Origin: Ruegeria sp. HKCCD4315
Lineage (GTDB): Bacteria > Pseudomonadota > Alphaproteobacteria > Rhodobacterales > Rhodobacteraceae
Reading direction: 5' to 3'
Assembly: GCF_013112245.1 (NCBI RefSeq)
Contig: NZ_WVRN01000001.1
Span: 2,794,501 to 2,858,500, forward strand
Length of the DNA: 64,000 bases
How positions within the stretch are numbered: the stretch's first letter is position 1; each line of letters begins with the position of its first letter. Shown piece after piece: positions 10,213 to 19,378 of the stretch. The position numbers were made by a program, and so were the translations under genes. The notes below the pieces were generated by a model. The model saw only the letters and a program-made list of their open reading frames with translations, did no database searches and was not told where the DNA came from.

Positions 10213-11091
10213 TTACAGCGCTTCGGCGCCGGAAATAATTTCAATCAGCTCGTTGGTGATCACGGCCTGACGCGAGCGGTTGAACTGGATCGTCAGCTTG
10301 TCGATCATCTCACCCGCGTTGCGTGTCGCGTTGTCCATCGCGGACATCCGTGCACCCTGTTCAGACGCTCCGTTTTCGAGCAGAGCCGAGAAGATCGCGG
10401 TCGCAACCCCCTTGGGCAGCAAGTCGGCCAGGATGGCCTCTTCGCTGGGCTCGTAGTCGAAAATTGCACCGCTGTCGTCACCCGCCGCTTCGTCTTCGAA
10501 CGACGCGGGAATGACTTGCTGTGCCGTCGGGATCTGGGTCACAACGTTGACGAACTTCGAGTAGAAGATCGTGGCAACGTCGAACTCACCCCCGTCGAAA
10601 CGAGACAGGATCTCCTTCGCGATGTCTTGCGCGTTGGAATAACCCAGACGCTTGACCTCGCTCAGATCCACATGTCCGACGAACAGATCGCCCAAGTCAC
10701 GCTTGAGCGCGTCGCGGCCTTTTTTGCCGACGGTCAGAACTTTGACCGTCTTGCCTTTGCCGCGCAGCTCTTCCGCTTTGGCGCGGGCAAGCTTGGCGAT
10801 GTTCGCGTTGAAGCCGCCACACAGGCCGCGTTCAGCTGTCATCACAACCAGCAGATGGACATCATCACTGCCCGTACCACGGAGCAGCTTGGGGGCGCTG
10901 TCGCTGCCCCCGACCGAAGCCGCCAGCCCCGCCATCACGGCATTGAACCGTTCGGCATAGGGGCGCGAGGCTTCGGCAGATTCCTGGGCGCGGCGCAGTT
11001 TTGCAGCCGCGACCATCTGCATGGCCTTGGTGATCTTGCGGGTCGATTTGACCGACTCGATCCTGTTTTTAAGGTCCTTCAGACTAGGCAT
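10213..11091 (-). CDS. atpG: F1 ATP synthase gamma subunit
   Basis: Central rotor stalk of F1. 292 residues. The N-terminal coiled-coil helix ([20 protein letters not shown]) and the C-terminal helix ([15 protein letters not shown], then [12 protein letters not shown]) are the conserved parts that turn inside the alpha3beta3 ring. The [10 protein letters not shown] segment in between is also typical. Third gene of the operon, 12 bases after atpA. Confidence 0.97.
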   Translation of the reverse strand: MPSLKDLKNRIESVKSTRKITKAMQMVAAAKLRRAQESAEASRPYAERFNAVMAGLAASVGGSDSAPKLLRGTGSDDVHLLVVMTAERGLCGGFNANIAKLARAKAEELRGKGKTVKVLTVGKKGRDALKRDLGDLFVGHVDLSEVKRLGYSNAQDIAKEILSRFDGGEFDVATIFYSKFVNVVTQIPTAQQVIPASFEDEAAGDDSGAIFDYEPSEEAILADLLPKGVATAIFSALLENGASEQGARMSAMDNATRNAGEMIDKLTIQFNRSRQAVITNELIEIISGAEAL

Positions 11092-11103
11092 CGGAACCTC
11101 CTA

Positions 11104-12642
11104 TCAAGCGAAGGTTGCGGCGTATTCGTCGATCGCTGCCTTGATCTTGTCGGACGCATCACCTTTGATCTTCGGATCTTCGTCGGTGAGCCACTTCAGC
11201 AGGTCCGCATGTTTGCCACGCAGGTGTGCCAGAAGACCGGCTTCATAGCGGCCAACATCCGAGACTTCGATCTTGTCGAGGTAACCGTTGGTACCTGCGA
11301 AGATGACGCAGACGATTTCCGCGTTGGTCAGCGGCGAGTACTGGGGCTGTTTCATCAGCTCGGTCAGACGCGCACCACGGTTCAGCAGCTGCTGAGTTGC
11401 GGCGTCGAGGTCCGAACCAAACTGGGCAAAGGCCGCCATTTCGCGGTACTGAGCCAGTTCCAGCTTAACCGGGCCAGCAACCGATTTCATCGCGTTGGTC
11501 TGGGCCGACGAACCCACACGAGAAACCGACAGACCGGTGTTCACAGCAGGACGGATGCCCTGATAGAACAGTTCGGTTTCAAGGAAGATCTGACCGTCGG
11601 TGATCGAGATCACGTTGGTCGGAATAAACGCCGAAACGTCACCACCCTGAGTTTCGATAACCGGCAGAGCAGTCAGCGAGCCTGCGCCGAAATCTTCGTT
11701 CAGCTTCGCCGAACGTTCCAGCAGGCGCGAATGGAGGTAGAAAACGTCACCCGGATACGCTTCACGTCCGGGCGGACGACGCAGCAGCAGGGACATCTGA
11801 CGATAGGACACAGCCTGCTTCGACAGGTCATCATAGATGATCAGCGCGTGGCGGCCGTTGTCACGGAAGTATTCAGCCATCGCGGTCGCGGCGTAAGGTG
11901 CCAAGAACTGCATCGGTGCCGGGTCGGACGCGGTCGCGGCCACAACGATCGAATATTCAATCGCGCCGGACTCTTCCAGTTTCTTCACCAGCTGCGCAAC
12001 GGTCGAACGCTTCTGACCAATCGCGACATAAACGCAGTACAGTTTCTTCGACTCGTCGTCGCCTGCTGCGTCGTTGTAAACTTTCTGGTTCAGGATGGTG
12101 TCCAGAGCAACGGCGGTTTTACCAGTCTGACGGTCACCAATGATCAGTTCCCGCTGGCCACGGCCAATCGGGATCATCGCGTCAACTGATTTCAGACCGG
12201 TTGCCATCGGCTCGTGCACCGATTTACGCGGGATGATGCCGGGGGCTTTGACGTCTGCAACGCCACGCTTGGACGCGTTGATCGGACCTTTTCCGTCCAG
12301 CGGGTTGCCCAGACCGTCAACAACGCGACCCAGCAGCTCGTCACCAATCGGAACGTCCACGATCGAGTTGGTGCGCTTAACAGTGTCACCTTCTTTGATG
12401 TCACGGTCAGAACCGAAGATAACGACACCAACGTTGTCGCTTTCCAGGTTCAGGGCCATGCCCATGATGCCACCGGGGAATTCGACCATCTCACCCGCTT
12501 GCACGTTGTCCAGGCCGTATACACGGGCAATCCCGTCACCGACGCTCAGCACGCGGCCGATTTCGGCCACTTCGGCTTCCTGACCAAAATTCTTGATCTG
12601 GTCCTTCAGGATTGCAGAAATCTCTGCAGCTTGGATTCCCAT
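11104..12642 (-). CDS. atpA: F1 ATP synthase alpha subunit
   Basis: Non-catalytic nucleotide-binding alpha subunit. 512 residues with the P-loop GDRQTGKT, the [18 protein letters not shown] signature and the SRVGSSAQ segment near the ATP synthase alpha/beta signature. It starts immediately after the atpH stop, consistent with coupled translation. Confidence 0.98.
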   Translation of the reverse strand: MGIQAAEISAILKDQIKNFGQEAEVAEIGRVLSVGDGIARVYGLDNVQAGEMVEFPGGIMGMALNLESDNVGVVIFGSDRDIKEGDTVKRTNSIVDVPIGDELLGRVVDGLGNPLDGKGPINASKRGVADVKAPGIIPRKSVHEPMATGLKSVDAMIPIGRGQRELIIGDRQTGKTAVALDTILNQKVYNDAAGDDESKKLYCVYVAIGQKRSTVAQLVKKLEESGAIEYSIVVAATASDPAPMQFLAPYAATAMAEYFRDNGRHALIIYDDLSKQAVSYRQMSLLLRRPPGREAYPGDVFYLHSRLLERSAKLNEDFGAGSLTALPVIETQGGDVSAFIPTNVISITDGQIFLETELFYQGIRPAVNTGLSVSRVGSSAQTNAMKSVAGPVKLELAQYREMAAFAQFGSDLDAATQQLLNRGARLTELMKQPQYSPLTNAEIVCVIFAGTNGYLDKIEVSDVGRYEAGLLAHLRGKHADLLKWLTDEDPKIKGDASDKIKAAIDEYAATFA

Positions 12643-13203
12643 TTATCCGACCTCTTTCATTGCATTCTGTAGGGAGTTCAGCTTCGAACGGATCGAGCTA
12701 TCGATCATCTTCGAGCCCACTTTAACGACAAGACCGCCGATGAGGCTTTCATCCACGGTCGCATTGATAGTCACGGTCTTGCCCACACGCTCGGACAGCG
12801 TCTTGGACAGTTTTTCCAGTTGTGTTTTGGTCAGCGCCTTGGCCGAGGCAACATCGGCCGTCACTTCGCCACGCTCGTCAGCCAGCATGTCGCGCAGAAC
12901 CTGAACCAGCTGCGGCACAACAAATAGGCGGCGCTTCTGCGCCATCAGGCCCAGCGTATTCCGCAGAATCGCGTTCAGACCCATTTTGTCGGCAATAGCG
13001 GTGATTGCACCTTCCTGCTCGGCGCGGGAAACCAGCGGCGAGGCGATCAGGTCGCGCAACTCTGCGCTGTCGCCCAGTGCTGCTGCAAGATCATTGATGC
13101 CAGATTCCAGACCTGCGAGGTCTTTGTTCTCTTTTGCGATCTCGAAGATCGCCGTAGCATAGCGCTCGGCAATGCCCGTGGAAATCGAAGCTGGTTCGGA
13201 CAC
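12643..13203 (-). CDS. atpH: F1Fo ATP synthase delta subunit
   Basis: Peripheral-stalk subunit that ties the alpha3beta3 head to subunit b. 186 residues if started at the GTG at 13203, giving VSEPASISTGIAERYATAIF, which fits the family N terminus; a ggaagg SD sits about 6 bases upstream. The open frame runs 25 codons further but that part does not look coded. First gene of the atp operon. The a, b and c subunit genes are not nearby; in this group they form a separate operon. Confidence 0.93.
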   Translation of the reverse strand: MSEPASISTGIAERYATAIFEIAKENKDLAGLESGINDLAAALGDSAELRDLIASPLVSRAEQEGAITAIADKMGLNAILRNTLGLMAQKRRLFVVPQLVQVLRDMLADERGEVTADVASAKALTKTQLEKLSKTLSERVGKTVTINATVDESLIGGLVVKVGSKMIDSSIRSKLNSLQNAMKEVG

Positions 13204-13336
13204 GTCCACCCTTCCGATATTTGAGGCCCCGAATTCGCGTGCGGCAGCTACCCGGGGGCGTGAAGAAACCCCGTCCATAAAGGGCGGGGATCAAAATCAC
13301 CGGGGATGTAGCAGAGGTGTTCGAACCAAGCAATAC

Positions 13337-13364
13337 GCTATAGCGGTAACATATTTATCCACAA
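13337..13364 (-). promoter_or_regulatory. Possible promoter of the atp operon
   Basis: On the minus strand TTGTGG (13359-13364) and TATAGC (13337-13342) are 16 bases apart, about 135 bases upstream of atpH. Both are weak matches; the position in an otherwise gene-free 300-base stretch (13204-13505) is the main support. Confidence 0.3.
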
Positions 13365-13505
13365 AACGTTACTTTTCATGCACTTAGCTCAAGTGCGACC
13401 GTTTGAACCCGTTGGCTCAGTTGAAAAATGTTACGAATATGCAGGTTTTTGCGATTCCTGTGACTTTTTTCCCGCATTATTGCCGCGTCGGAAAGCCCGT
13501 GATTG

Positions 13506-14249
13506 TCACGCAGGCTTCAACAAGCCGTCCAGTGCCTTAATCGGCTTTTTGACTGCATCTTTGGTCACGCTTCCGCTGGGGGGGCGTATGTGCTTGCTGA
13601 CCTCAACCATCAGCACACCGCCTGCCATCACAGTGGGAATTCTTTGTCCGGTTTTTTCGATCAAACTTCCGGATTTCAGCCAAAAGCGGCGGAACGACGG
13701 TGGCCGGTACAACGCCGAACAGTGCGCCTCGGGCAAAAAGTGATGCGCCTTAAGCTGGTTTTCCAGCTGCGTGGCTGTGTAAGGACGCCCGAAGCCAAAT
13801 GGTGTCTTGTCAGTACGCGACCACAGACCACCCCGGTTGGGAACGATGAACACGGCCCGACCTCCGGGTCCCAAAACACGCCAGCATTCATCCAGCAACT
13901 GGTTCGGCCTCTCTGACGTTTCCAGCCCATGCATCACAACAAGCTTGTCCACATGACCGGTTTCAATTGGCCAAAGCGTTTCTTCGGTCAGAACAGAGAC
14001 ATTCGGCATCCCTGCAGGCCAGGGCATTACGCCCTGAGGTCCAGGCATCAGCCCGATGACGCGGCGCGCATCTGCCAAGTACGGGCGCAACAACGGCACA
14101 GCAAAGCCGAATCCGGCCACTGTCTGACCTTTGGCCTCGGGCCAAAGTTCAATCAGGCGCCCGCGAATGGCCGCCTGCGCTGCACGCCCCAACGTGCTGC
14201 GGTAGTAAAAGTTCCTCAGATCCTGCACATCAAGATGCATTGCGGACAT
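13506..14249 (-). CDS. Class I SAM-dependent methyltransferase
   Basis: A 247-residue Rossmann-fold methyltransferase of the methyltransferase-11 type. Motif I is degenerate ([11 protein letters not shown]), followed by the acidic/post-I and motif II-like segments ([29 protein letters not shown]). Roseobacter homologues are annotated only as methyltransferases and the substrate is unknown. Start at 14249 (MSAMHLDVQ) or 14240; both sit just outside the divergent gloB gene. Likely an independent unit sharing a short divergent promoter with gloB. Confidence 0.78.
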   Translation of the reverse strand: MSAMHLDVQDLRNFYYRSTLGRAAQAAIRGRLIELWPEAKGQTVAGFGFAVPLLRPYLADARRVIGLMPGPQGVMPWPAGMPNVSVLTEETLWPIETGHVDKLVVMHGLETSERPNQLLDECWRVLGPGGRAVFIVPNRGGLWSRTDKTPFGFGRPYTATQLENQLKAHHFLPEAHCSALYRPPSFRRFWLKSGSLIEKTGQRIPTVMAGGVLMVEVSKHIRPPSGSVTKDAVKKPIKALDGLLKPA

Positions 14250-14301
14250 CCGGTCAATCGGCTTAGCTGGGCGCAGTCTAGCAATGAAAGGGCAAAAAGC
14301 C

Positions 14302-15069
14302 ATGCCTCTTGAGATCGTTACAATCCCATGCCTGAGCGACAATTACGCCTTTCTGGCCCACGACGCCGCAAGTGGCCAAACCGCGCTGATCGACGCCCCC
14401 GAGGCCGCACCGATTTTAAAGGCGCTGGAGGCGCGTGGATGGACCTTATCTCATGTGCTTTTGACTCATCACCACTGGGATCACGTCGACGGGCTGGCAG
14501 GCATTTTGGAAAAACACCCTGCACAGGTTATCGGAGCCGCGGCGGATGCCCATCGCTTGCCACCACTGGATCTACAGGTGACCGAGGGCGACAGCTTTGA
14601 AATCGGGGGGGAACCAGTTCAGGTTCTGGATGTATCCGGCCACACAGTGGGGCATGTCGCATACTACATGCCTCAAAGTGCCGCGGTATTCACCGCCGAC
14701 AGTCTCATGGCGCTGGGCTGTGGTCGTTTGTTCGAGGGCACGCCGGAACAAATGTGGGCATCTTTGAGTAAACTGGCCGCTCTTCCCGAGGACACACTGG
14801 TATGTTCGGGACACGAATATACACAATCCAACGCAAAATTCGCGATTACCGTCGATCCGGACAACCCGGACCTAAAGGCGCGCATCGCTGACATTGACCG
14901 GGCGCGAGCAGCCGGAGAAGCCACGGTTCCGTCGATTCTGGCATTGGAAAAGGCCACAAACCCGTTCCTGAGGGCGGCTGACCCGGCGATTCAAGCCCAT
15001 TTAGGCATGACAGGCGCGAGGCCCGAGGCCGTATTTGCGGAGATCCGGGGTAGAAAAGACCGGTTCTGA
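14302..15069 (+). CDS. gloB: Hydroxyacylglutathione hydrolase (glyoxalase II)
   Basis: Hydrolyses S-D-lactoylglutathione to D-lactate and glutathione, completing methylglyoxal detoxification. 255 residues of metallo-beta-lactamase fold. The binuclear metal motif THHHWDH, the VSGHTVGH histidine, the FTADSL aspartate and CSGHEYT are all in place, with the C-terminal substrate-binding helices ending GRKDRF. ATG at 14302 preferred over an in-frame ATG 18 bases upstream. Divergent from the methyltransferase. Confidence 0.93.
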   Translation: MPLEIVTIPCLSDNYAFLAHDAASGQTALIDAPEAAPILKALEARGWTLSHVLLTHHHWDHVDGLAGILEKHPAQVIGAAADAHRLPPLDLQVTEGDSFEIGGEPVQVLDVSGHTVGHVAYYMPQSAAVFTADSLMALGCGRLFEGTPEQMWASLSKLAALPEDTLVCSGHEYTQSNAKFAITVDPDNPDLKARIADIDRARAAGEATVPSILALEKATNPFLRAADPAIQAHLGMTGARPEAVFAEIRGRKDRF

Positions 15070-15243
15070 TGCCTATTTGACCCTCTTCACGGCCACGGTC
15101 ACAACAAATGTGACTGTCAAGTGAAAGAAAACCCTTGAAGCCGGACGCCGATCAACCAAACTCTAATAGTATGAGGACATGGTTGGGATGGGGTTCCGGC
15201 CGCAAGCCCGCCCCCTTCTGACCCAAGACAGAGGAGCACCCGC

Positions 15244-17568
15244 GTGCCTTCATTCTCGAGCACACTGGAACAAGCCATCCACGCGGCCTTGGCGGCTGCG
15301 AATGAACGGCGTCATGAATTTGCAACGCTAGAGCATCTGCTGCTGGCGCTTCTGGAAGAACCCGATGCGGTGCGCGTCATGAAAGCGTGCAGCGTCGATC
15401 TGGACGATTTGCGCAGCACTCTGGTGGAATTCATTGACGAGGATCTTTCGAATCTAGTCACGGATATCGACGGATCAGAAGCCGTTCCAACGGCCGCGTT
15501 CCAACGCGTGATTCAACGCGCTGCGATCCATGTACAAAGCTCGGGCCGGACCGAAGTGACCGGCGCCAACGTACTGGTCGCCATTTTCGCCGAACGCGAA
15601 AGCAATGCCGCCTATTTCCTGCAAGAACAGGACATGACCCGCTACGACGCGGTCAATTTCATCGCCCATGGCGTGGCCAAGGACCCTGCTTATGGCGAAA
15701 GCCGCTCGGTTTCGGGCGCAGATCAGGTGGAAGAAGACGCTCAGACAACATCTGGCGAGGCCGAGCAGAAAGAAAGCGCGCTTGGGAAATACTGCGTCGA
15801 CCTGAACGCGAAATCCCGAGCAGGGGACGTTGATCCGCTGATCGGACGCTCGGCAGAGGTAGAACGCTGTATCCAGGTGCTGTGCCGCCGCCGCAAGAAC
15901 AACCCTCTTCTGGTTGGCGATCCGGGCGTGGGTAAAACCGCCATCGCCGAAGGTCTTGCGCACAAAATCGTGGCAGGAGAGGCACCTGATGTTCTTGCCA
16001 ACACCACGATCTACTCGCTGGATATGGGCGCGTTGCTGGCCGGTACGCGGTATCGCGGTGATTTCGAAGAACGGCTTAAAGCCGTTGTCACCGAGCTGGA
16101 AGATCATCCCGACGCGGTTCTGTTCATTGACGAGATCCACACCGTGATTGGTGCAGGTGCAACATCAGGCGGGGCGATGGATGCCTCGAACCTGCTGAAG
16201 CCTGCGCTTCAGGGTGGCAAGCTGCGCACCATGGGATCGACCACGTACAAGGAATTCCGTCAGCACTTCGAAAAAGACCGCGCGCTGAGCCGACGGTTCC
16301 AGAAGATCGACGTGAATGAGCCTTCGGTCGAAGACAGCGTGAAAATCCTGCGGGGTCTGAAGCCCTATTTTGAAGAGCATCACGCGATCAAGTACACCGC
16401 TGACGCGATCAAAACCGCAGTGGAATTGTCTGCGCGTTACATCAATGACCGCAAGCTTCCGGATAAGGCGATCGACGTCATCGATGAAGCCGGTGCCGCA
16501 CAACATTTGCTGGCTGAAAGCAAGCGTCGCAAGACCATTGGCGTGAAAGAGATCGAGGCCGTTGTTGCCAAAATCGCCCGTATCCCGCCAAAGAACGTCA
16601 CCAAGGACGATGCTGAAGTGTTGAAGGACCTCGAAGCCTCGCTGAAGCGCGTGGTTTTTGGCCAGGATCTAGCCATCGAAGCATTGTCCAGCGCGATCAA
16701 ACTGGCTCGTGCCGGTTTGCGCGAACCTGAGAAACCCATCGGCAACTACCTGTTCGCGGGTCCGACCGGTGTGGGTAAGACCGAGGTTGCGAAGCAGCTG
16801 GCGGATACGCTGGGTGTTGAACTGCTGCGCTTTGACATGTCGGAATACATGGAGAAACACGCAGTCAGCCGCTTGATTGGTGCACCTCCGGGCTATGTCG
16901 GGTTCGATCAGGGTGGTCTTCTGACCGACGGTGTCGACCAGCATCCACATTGTGTATTGCTGCTGGATGAGATCGAGAAAGCACACCCGGATGTATTCAA
17001 CATCCTGTTGCAAGTCATGGACCATGGCGAGCTGACGGATCACAACGGACGCACGGTGAACTTCCGCAACGTGGTGCTGATCATGACCTCGAACGCGGGC
17101 GCGCAGGAACAGGCCAAGGCAGCCATCGGTTTTGGTCGCGACCGTCGCGAAGGCGAAGACACCGCAGCGATCGAACGCATGTTCACGCCGGAATTCCGCA
17201 ACCGTCTGGATGCAGTGATCTCGTTCGCACCGCTGCCGAAAGAGGTCATCTTGCAAGTGGTCGAGAAGTTCGTCTTGCAGCTTGAGGCTCAATTGCTGGA
17301 TCGCGGCGTGACTATTGATCTGACACCCAAAGCCGCCGAATGGCTGGCCGACAAAGGGTACGACGACAAGATGGGTGCGCGTCCGCTGGGCCGTGTCATT
17401 CAGGAACACATCAAGAAACCTCTGGCCGAAGAGCTGCTGTTTGGCAAGCTGGCCAAGGGTGGCGTGGTTCGTGTCTCGGTCAAAAAGGGCGACCTGGATC
17501 TGGAGATTCTGGGACCGGATCAGCCGCGCATCCCCGGTGACAAGCCTCCGCTGCTGACGGCAGATTGA
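15244..17568 (+). CDS. clpA: ATP-dependent Clp protease ATPase subunit ClpA
   Basis: AAA+ unfoldase that feeds substrates, including N-degron proteins, to ClpP. 774 residues with a GTG start (PSFSSTLEQAIHAAL) and a gaggag SD. Order: N-domain with two Clp repeats (1-145), first AAA+ module with Walker A GDPGVGKT and Walker B VLFIDEIHT, second module with GPTGVGKT and VLLLDEIEKAHP, then the D2 small domain. No ClpB-type middle domain is present, which fits ClpA. No clpS lies in the 170 bases upstream, where it is found in many proteobacteria. Ends at a strong terminator. Confidence 0.96.
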   Translation: MPSFSSTLEQAIHAALAAANERRHEFATLEHLLLALLEEPDAVRVMKACSVDLDDLRSTLVEFIDEDLSNLVTDIDGSEAVPTAAFQRVIQRAAIHVQSSGRTEVTGANVLVAIFAERESNAAYFLQEQDMTRYDAVNFIAHGVAKDPAYGESRSVSGADQVEEDAQTTSGEAEQKESALGKYCVDLNAKSRAGDVDPLIGRSAEVERCIQVLCRRRKNNPLLVGDPGVGKTAIAEGLAHKIVAGEAPDVLANTTIYSLDMGALLAGTRYRGDFEERLKAVVTELEDHPDAVLFIDEIHTVIGAGATSGGAMDASNLLKPALQGGKLRTMGSTTYKEFRQHFEKDRALSRRFQKIDVNEPSVEDSVKILRGLKPYFEEHHAIKYTADAIKTAVELSARYINDRKLPDKAIDVIDEAGAAQHLLAESKRRKTIGVKEIEAVVAKIARIPPKNVTKDDAEVLKDLEASLKRVVFGQDLAIEALSSAIKLARAGLREPEKPIGNYLFAGPTGVGKTEVAKQLADTLGVELLRFDMSEYMEKHAVSRLIGAPPGYVGFDQGGLLTDGVDQHPHCVLLLDEIEKAHPDVFNILLQVMDHGELTDHNGRTVNFRNVVLIMTSNAGAQEQAKAAIGFGRDRREGEDTAAIERMFTPEFRNRLDAVISFAPLPKEVILQVVEKFVLQLEAQLLDRGVTIDLTPKAAEWLADKGYDDKMGARPLGRVIQEHIKKPLAEELLFGKLAKGGVVRVSVKKGDLDLEILGPDQPRIPGDKPPLLTAD

Positions 17569-17586
17569 CCCGAAAATAATGTGTTT

Positions 17587-17621
17587 AAAAAGCCCGGCGA
17601 TCCAAATCGTCGGGCTTTTTT
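17587..17621 (+). terminator. Rho-independent terminator after clpA
   Basis: Fifteen-base inverted repeat (17587-17601 with 17606-17620; one G-T pair) with a short loop, ending in six T on the plus strand. It lies 18 bases after the clpA stop. Confidence 0.9.
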
Positions 17622-17704
17622 CTATTATTCCCTTAAAGTTCGACGGAACTTCGGTCTTGCTGCGTGAAACTCTCAATAACGAACGCAAAAACAGGGTTTG
17701 GTTC

Positions 17705-18592
17705 ATGAGCAAGATTTCAGTTATCTGGGGCGCTGCCTTTGCCCTGTCTGCCGTAGCGGCAATTGCAACAGCACAACACAGGTTCCGCTATCACGACGAG
17801 ACGGCAACTGAACCTCTACGATTGGTACCTGCAACTGTTGATCCCGGGGAAAACATTGCCTCGGTGAAAGAGAAAGGCAGCAAGATCAAAGTGACAGGCA
17901 ACGGAATTCCGGATCATCTGGTTGGCCAGTTTCCAAATCGGGGCAATCCACACCAAATTGAAACACAGAAGGTCAAGCTCAAGCTTCCGGCGAACCCTAC
18001 TGCCAATGGAACCTTCACGCCCCTGCGCATGGGGTGGAATTTTGGCGTCTCTCTCAACGGGGTCGTGTTCGACCCACTGGCTGCCGAGTTCTGGCATGGT
18101 GACCCGGGATCGGGGTGGTCCTACAACGCGTTGGGCGGTGCTATTGCGCTGGGTTTAGATGCAAATTACGCACATGTTCAGCCGAACGGAAAGTACCATT
18201 ACCACGGTGTGCCGACCGGGCTGATCGAACTGTTGGGGTGGTCCCCTTCAGATCATTCACCCCTGATAGGATACGCCGCTGATGGTTTTCCGATCTATGC
18301 GATGACTGGAAAAATCGATGGCAAAGTAACTGAAATGAAATCGTCCTATCGCCTGAAGTCCGGAAACAGGCCCGGAGGTTCCCAGCCGAACGGGCGATAC
18401 GACGGCACGTTCAACGAAGACTATACCTATGTTCAGGGTCACGGCAATTTGGACCAATGCAACGGCGCTTTCACCGTATCAGCCGAGTATCCCAGCGGAA
18501 CCTATGCCTATTTCCTGACCGAGGATTATCCAGTGGTGCCTCGGTGTTTCATGGGCACACCGGATCAAAGCTTTAAGTTTGGACGACAGTAA
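17705..18592 (+). CDS. Secreted YHYH-domain protein
   Basis: A 295-residue protein with an N-terminal signal peptide (hydrophobic stretch 6-22 ending ATAQ) and a YHYH domain. The eponymous KYHYHGVP motif, followed by IGYAADGFPIYA, is clear; the YDGTFNEDYTYV stretch and the Cys in LDQCNG are also typical. YHYH proteins are exported and of unknown biochemistry; the His-Tyr motif suggests metal or ligand binding. The ATG at 17705 is chosen because it begins the signal peptide; the upstream open frame crosses the clpA terminator. Single gene. Confidence 0.8.
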   Translation: MSKISVIWGAAFALSAVAAIATAQHRFRYHDETATEPLRLVPATVDPGENIASVKEKGSKIKVTGNGIPDHLVGQFPNRGNPHQIETQKVKLKLPANPTANGTFTPLRMGWNFGVSLNGVVFDPLAAEFWHGDPGSGWSYNALGGAIALGLDANYAHVQPNGKYHYHGVPTGLIELLGWSPSDHSPLIGYAADGFPIYAMTGKIDGKVTEMKSSYRLKSGNRPGGSQPNGRYDGTFNEDYTYVQGHGNLDQCNGAFTVSAEYPSGTYAYFLTEDYPVVPRCFMGTPDQSFKFGRQ

Positions 18593-18610
18593 CGCGAACT
18601 GTCACATTCG

Positions 18611-19267
18611 TCACCGAATACGCGGGTGACTGTTTCGCACCGGCACAGGATAGGGCACCGGCAGCGCTTTTGGTTTCCTGCCCCGCGGCGCAACGTAAGC
18701 GGACAGCACACTATAGGCGTAGTATAAGCCCATACCGCCCTGTGCCAGAGATGACAGGATCGCAATACCCAGATCGCGGGCTTTGCGAAGCCGACCGGCT
18801 TTGGTGGGCGTAAAATACTCAAAATCGATAAAGCGCATTTGACGCCCGTCCCAACACATATCCCGAAACGCCGGACGCCCATGGGTCAGATCCATCGCAT
18901 GCAGCCTTGCCAGCGCCTGACCGGCAGCACGACAGGCTCTAAGTTTTTCAGTGCTCGTAACTGATTTGTCAGCGCAAACCTTTGTCAGGCTGGCTCCGGC
19001 ATCTTGGACAGCGAAGTACCCTTTGCCTTCCGCCACAATTCTGGGGACCGGTGCACCGTAGTTCCACAGGAACCGGTGAGAAGATCGATCTCTGTCGAAG
19101 GCTTGTTCGGGTTTGCCCTTCACCAGCCAGAGATGGGGCGCGAAGCGTTCGATGCGTTTCAGCCAAAATCTGTTTCCTTGTGGGGTTTGGCACAAGGCTA
19201 CGCGCTGATAAGGGGCTCGCAGGGCGTTACGGACCGCTAAGTGTACATCTGTCGCCTTGTTTGTCAC
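18611..19267 (-). CDS. Small kinase-fold phosphotransferase (LPS/Kdo-kinase-like)
   Basis: A 218-residue protein that looks like a compact eukaryotic-type kinase fold of the lipopolysaccharide kinase group. The N-lobe has FWLKRIE (possible Lys). The catalytic-loop region reads LTHGRPAFRDMCWD and is followed by MRFIDFEYF, matching the metal-binding DFG-like Asp of phosphotransferases. The loop lacks the canonical HGD..N order, so activity is uncertain. GTG start at 19267 chosen for the ggag SD six bases upstream. The tail after residue 190 is basic and Pro-rich. Possible role in envelope sugar phosphorylation; inference only. Confidence 0.6.
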   Translation of the reverse strand: MTNKATDVHLAVRNALRAPYQRVALCQTPQGNRFWLKRIERFAPHLWLVKGKPEQAFDRDRSSHRFLWNYGAPVPRIVAEGKGYFAVQDAGASLTKVCADKSVTSTEKLRACRAAGQALARLHAMDLTHGRPAFRDMCWDGRQMRFIDFEYFTPTKAGRLRKARDLGIAILSSLAQGGMGLYYAYSVLSAYVAPRGRKPKALPVPYPVPVRNSHPRIR

Positions 19268-19378
19268 GCACAACTCCAATCAACCTATGGTTTGATATAG
19301 GGTTCATGCGCCAATTTTCATCGGCCATAAGATGAAATCCCGTTAAGACAGGCCCGTCTAAGTCACAGATTGGCCGGA

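Noticed and set aside
15121..15170. Heat-shock type promoter before clpA (cttgaa and following bases)
   Set aside because: The spacing to any -10-like element is wrong for both sigma-32 and sigma-70.
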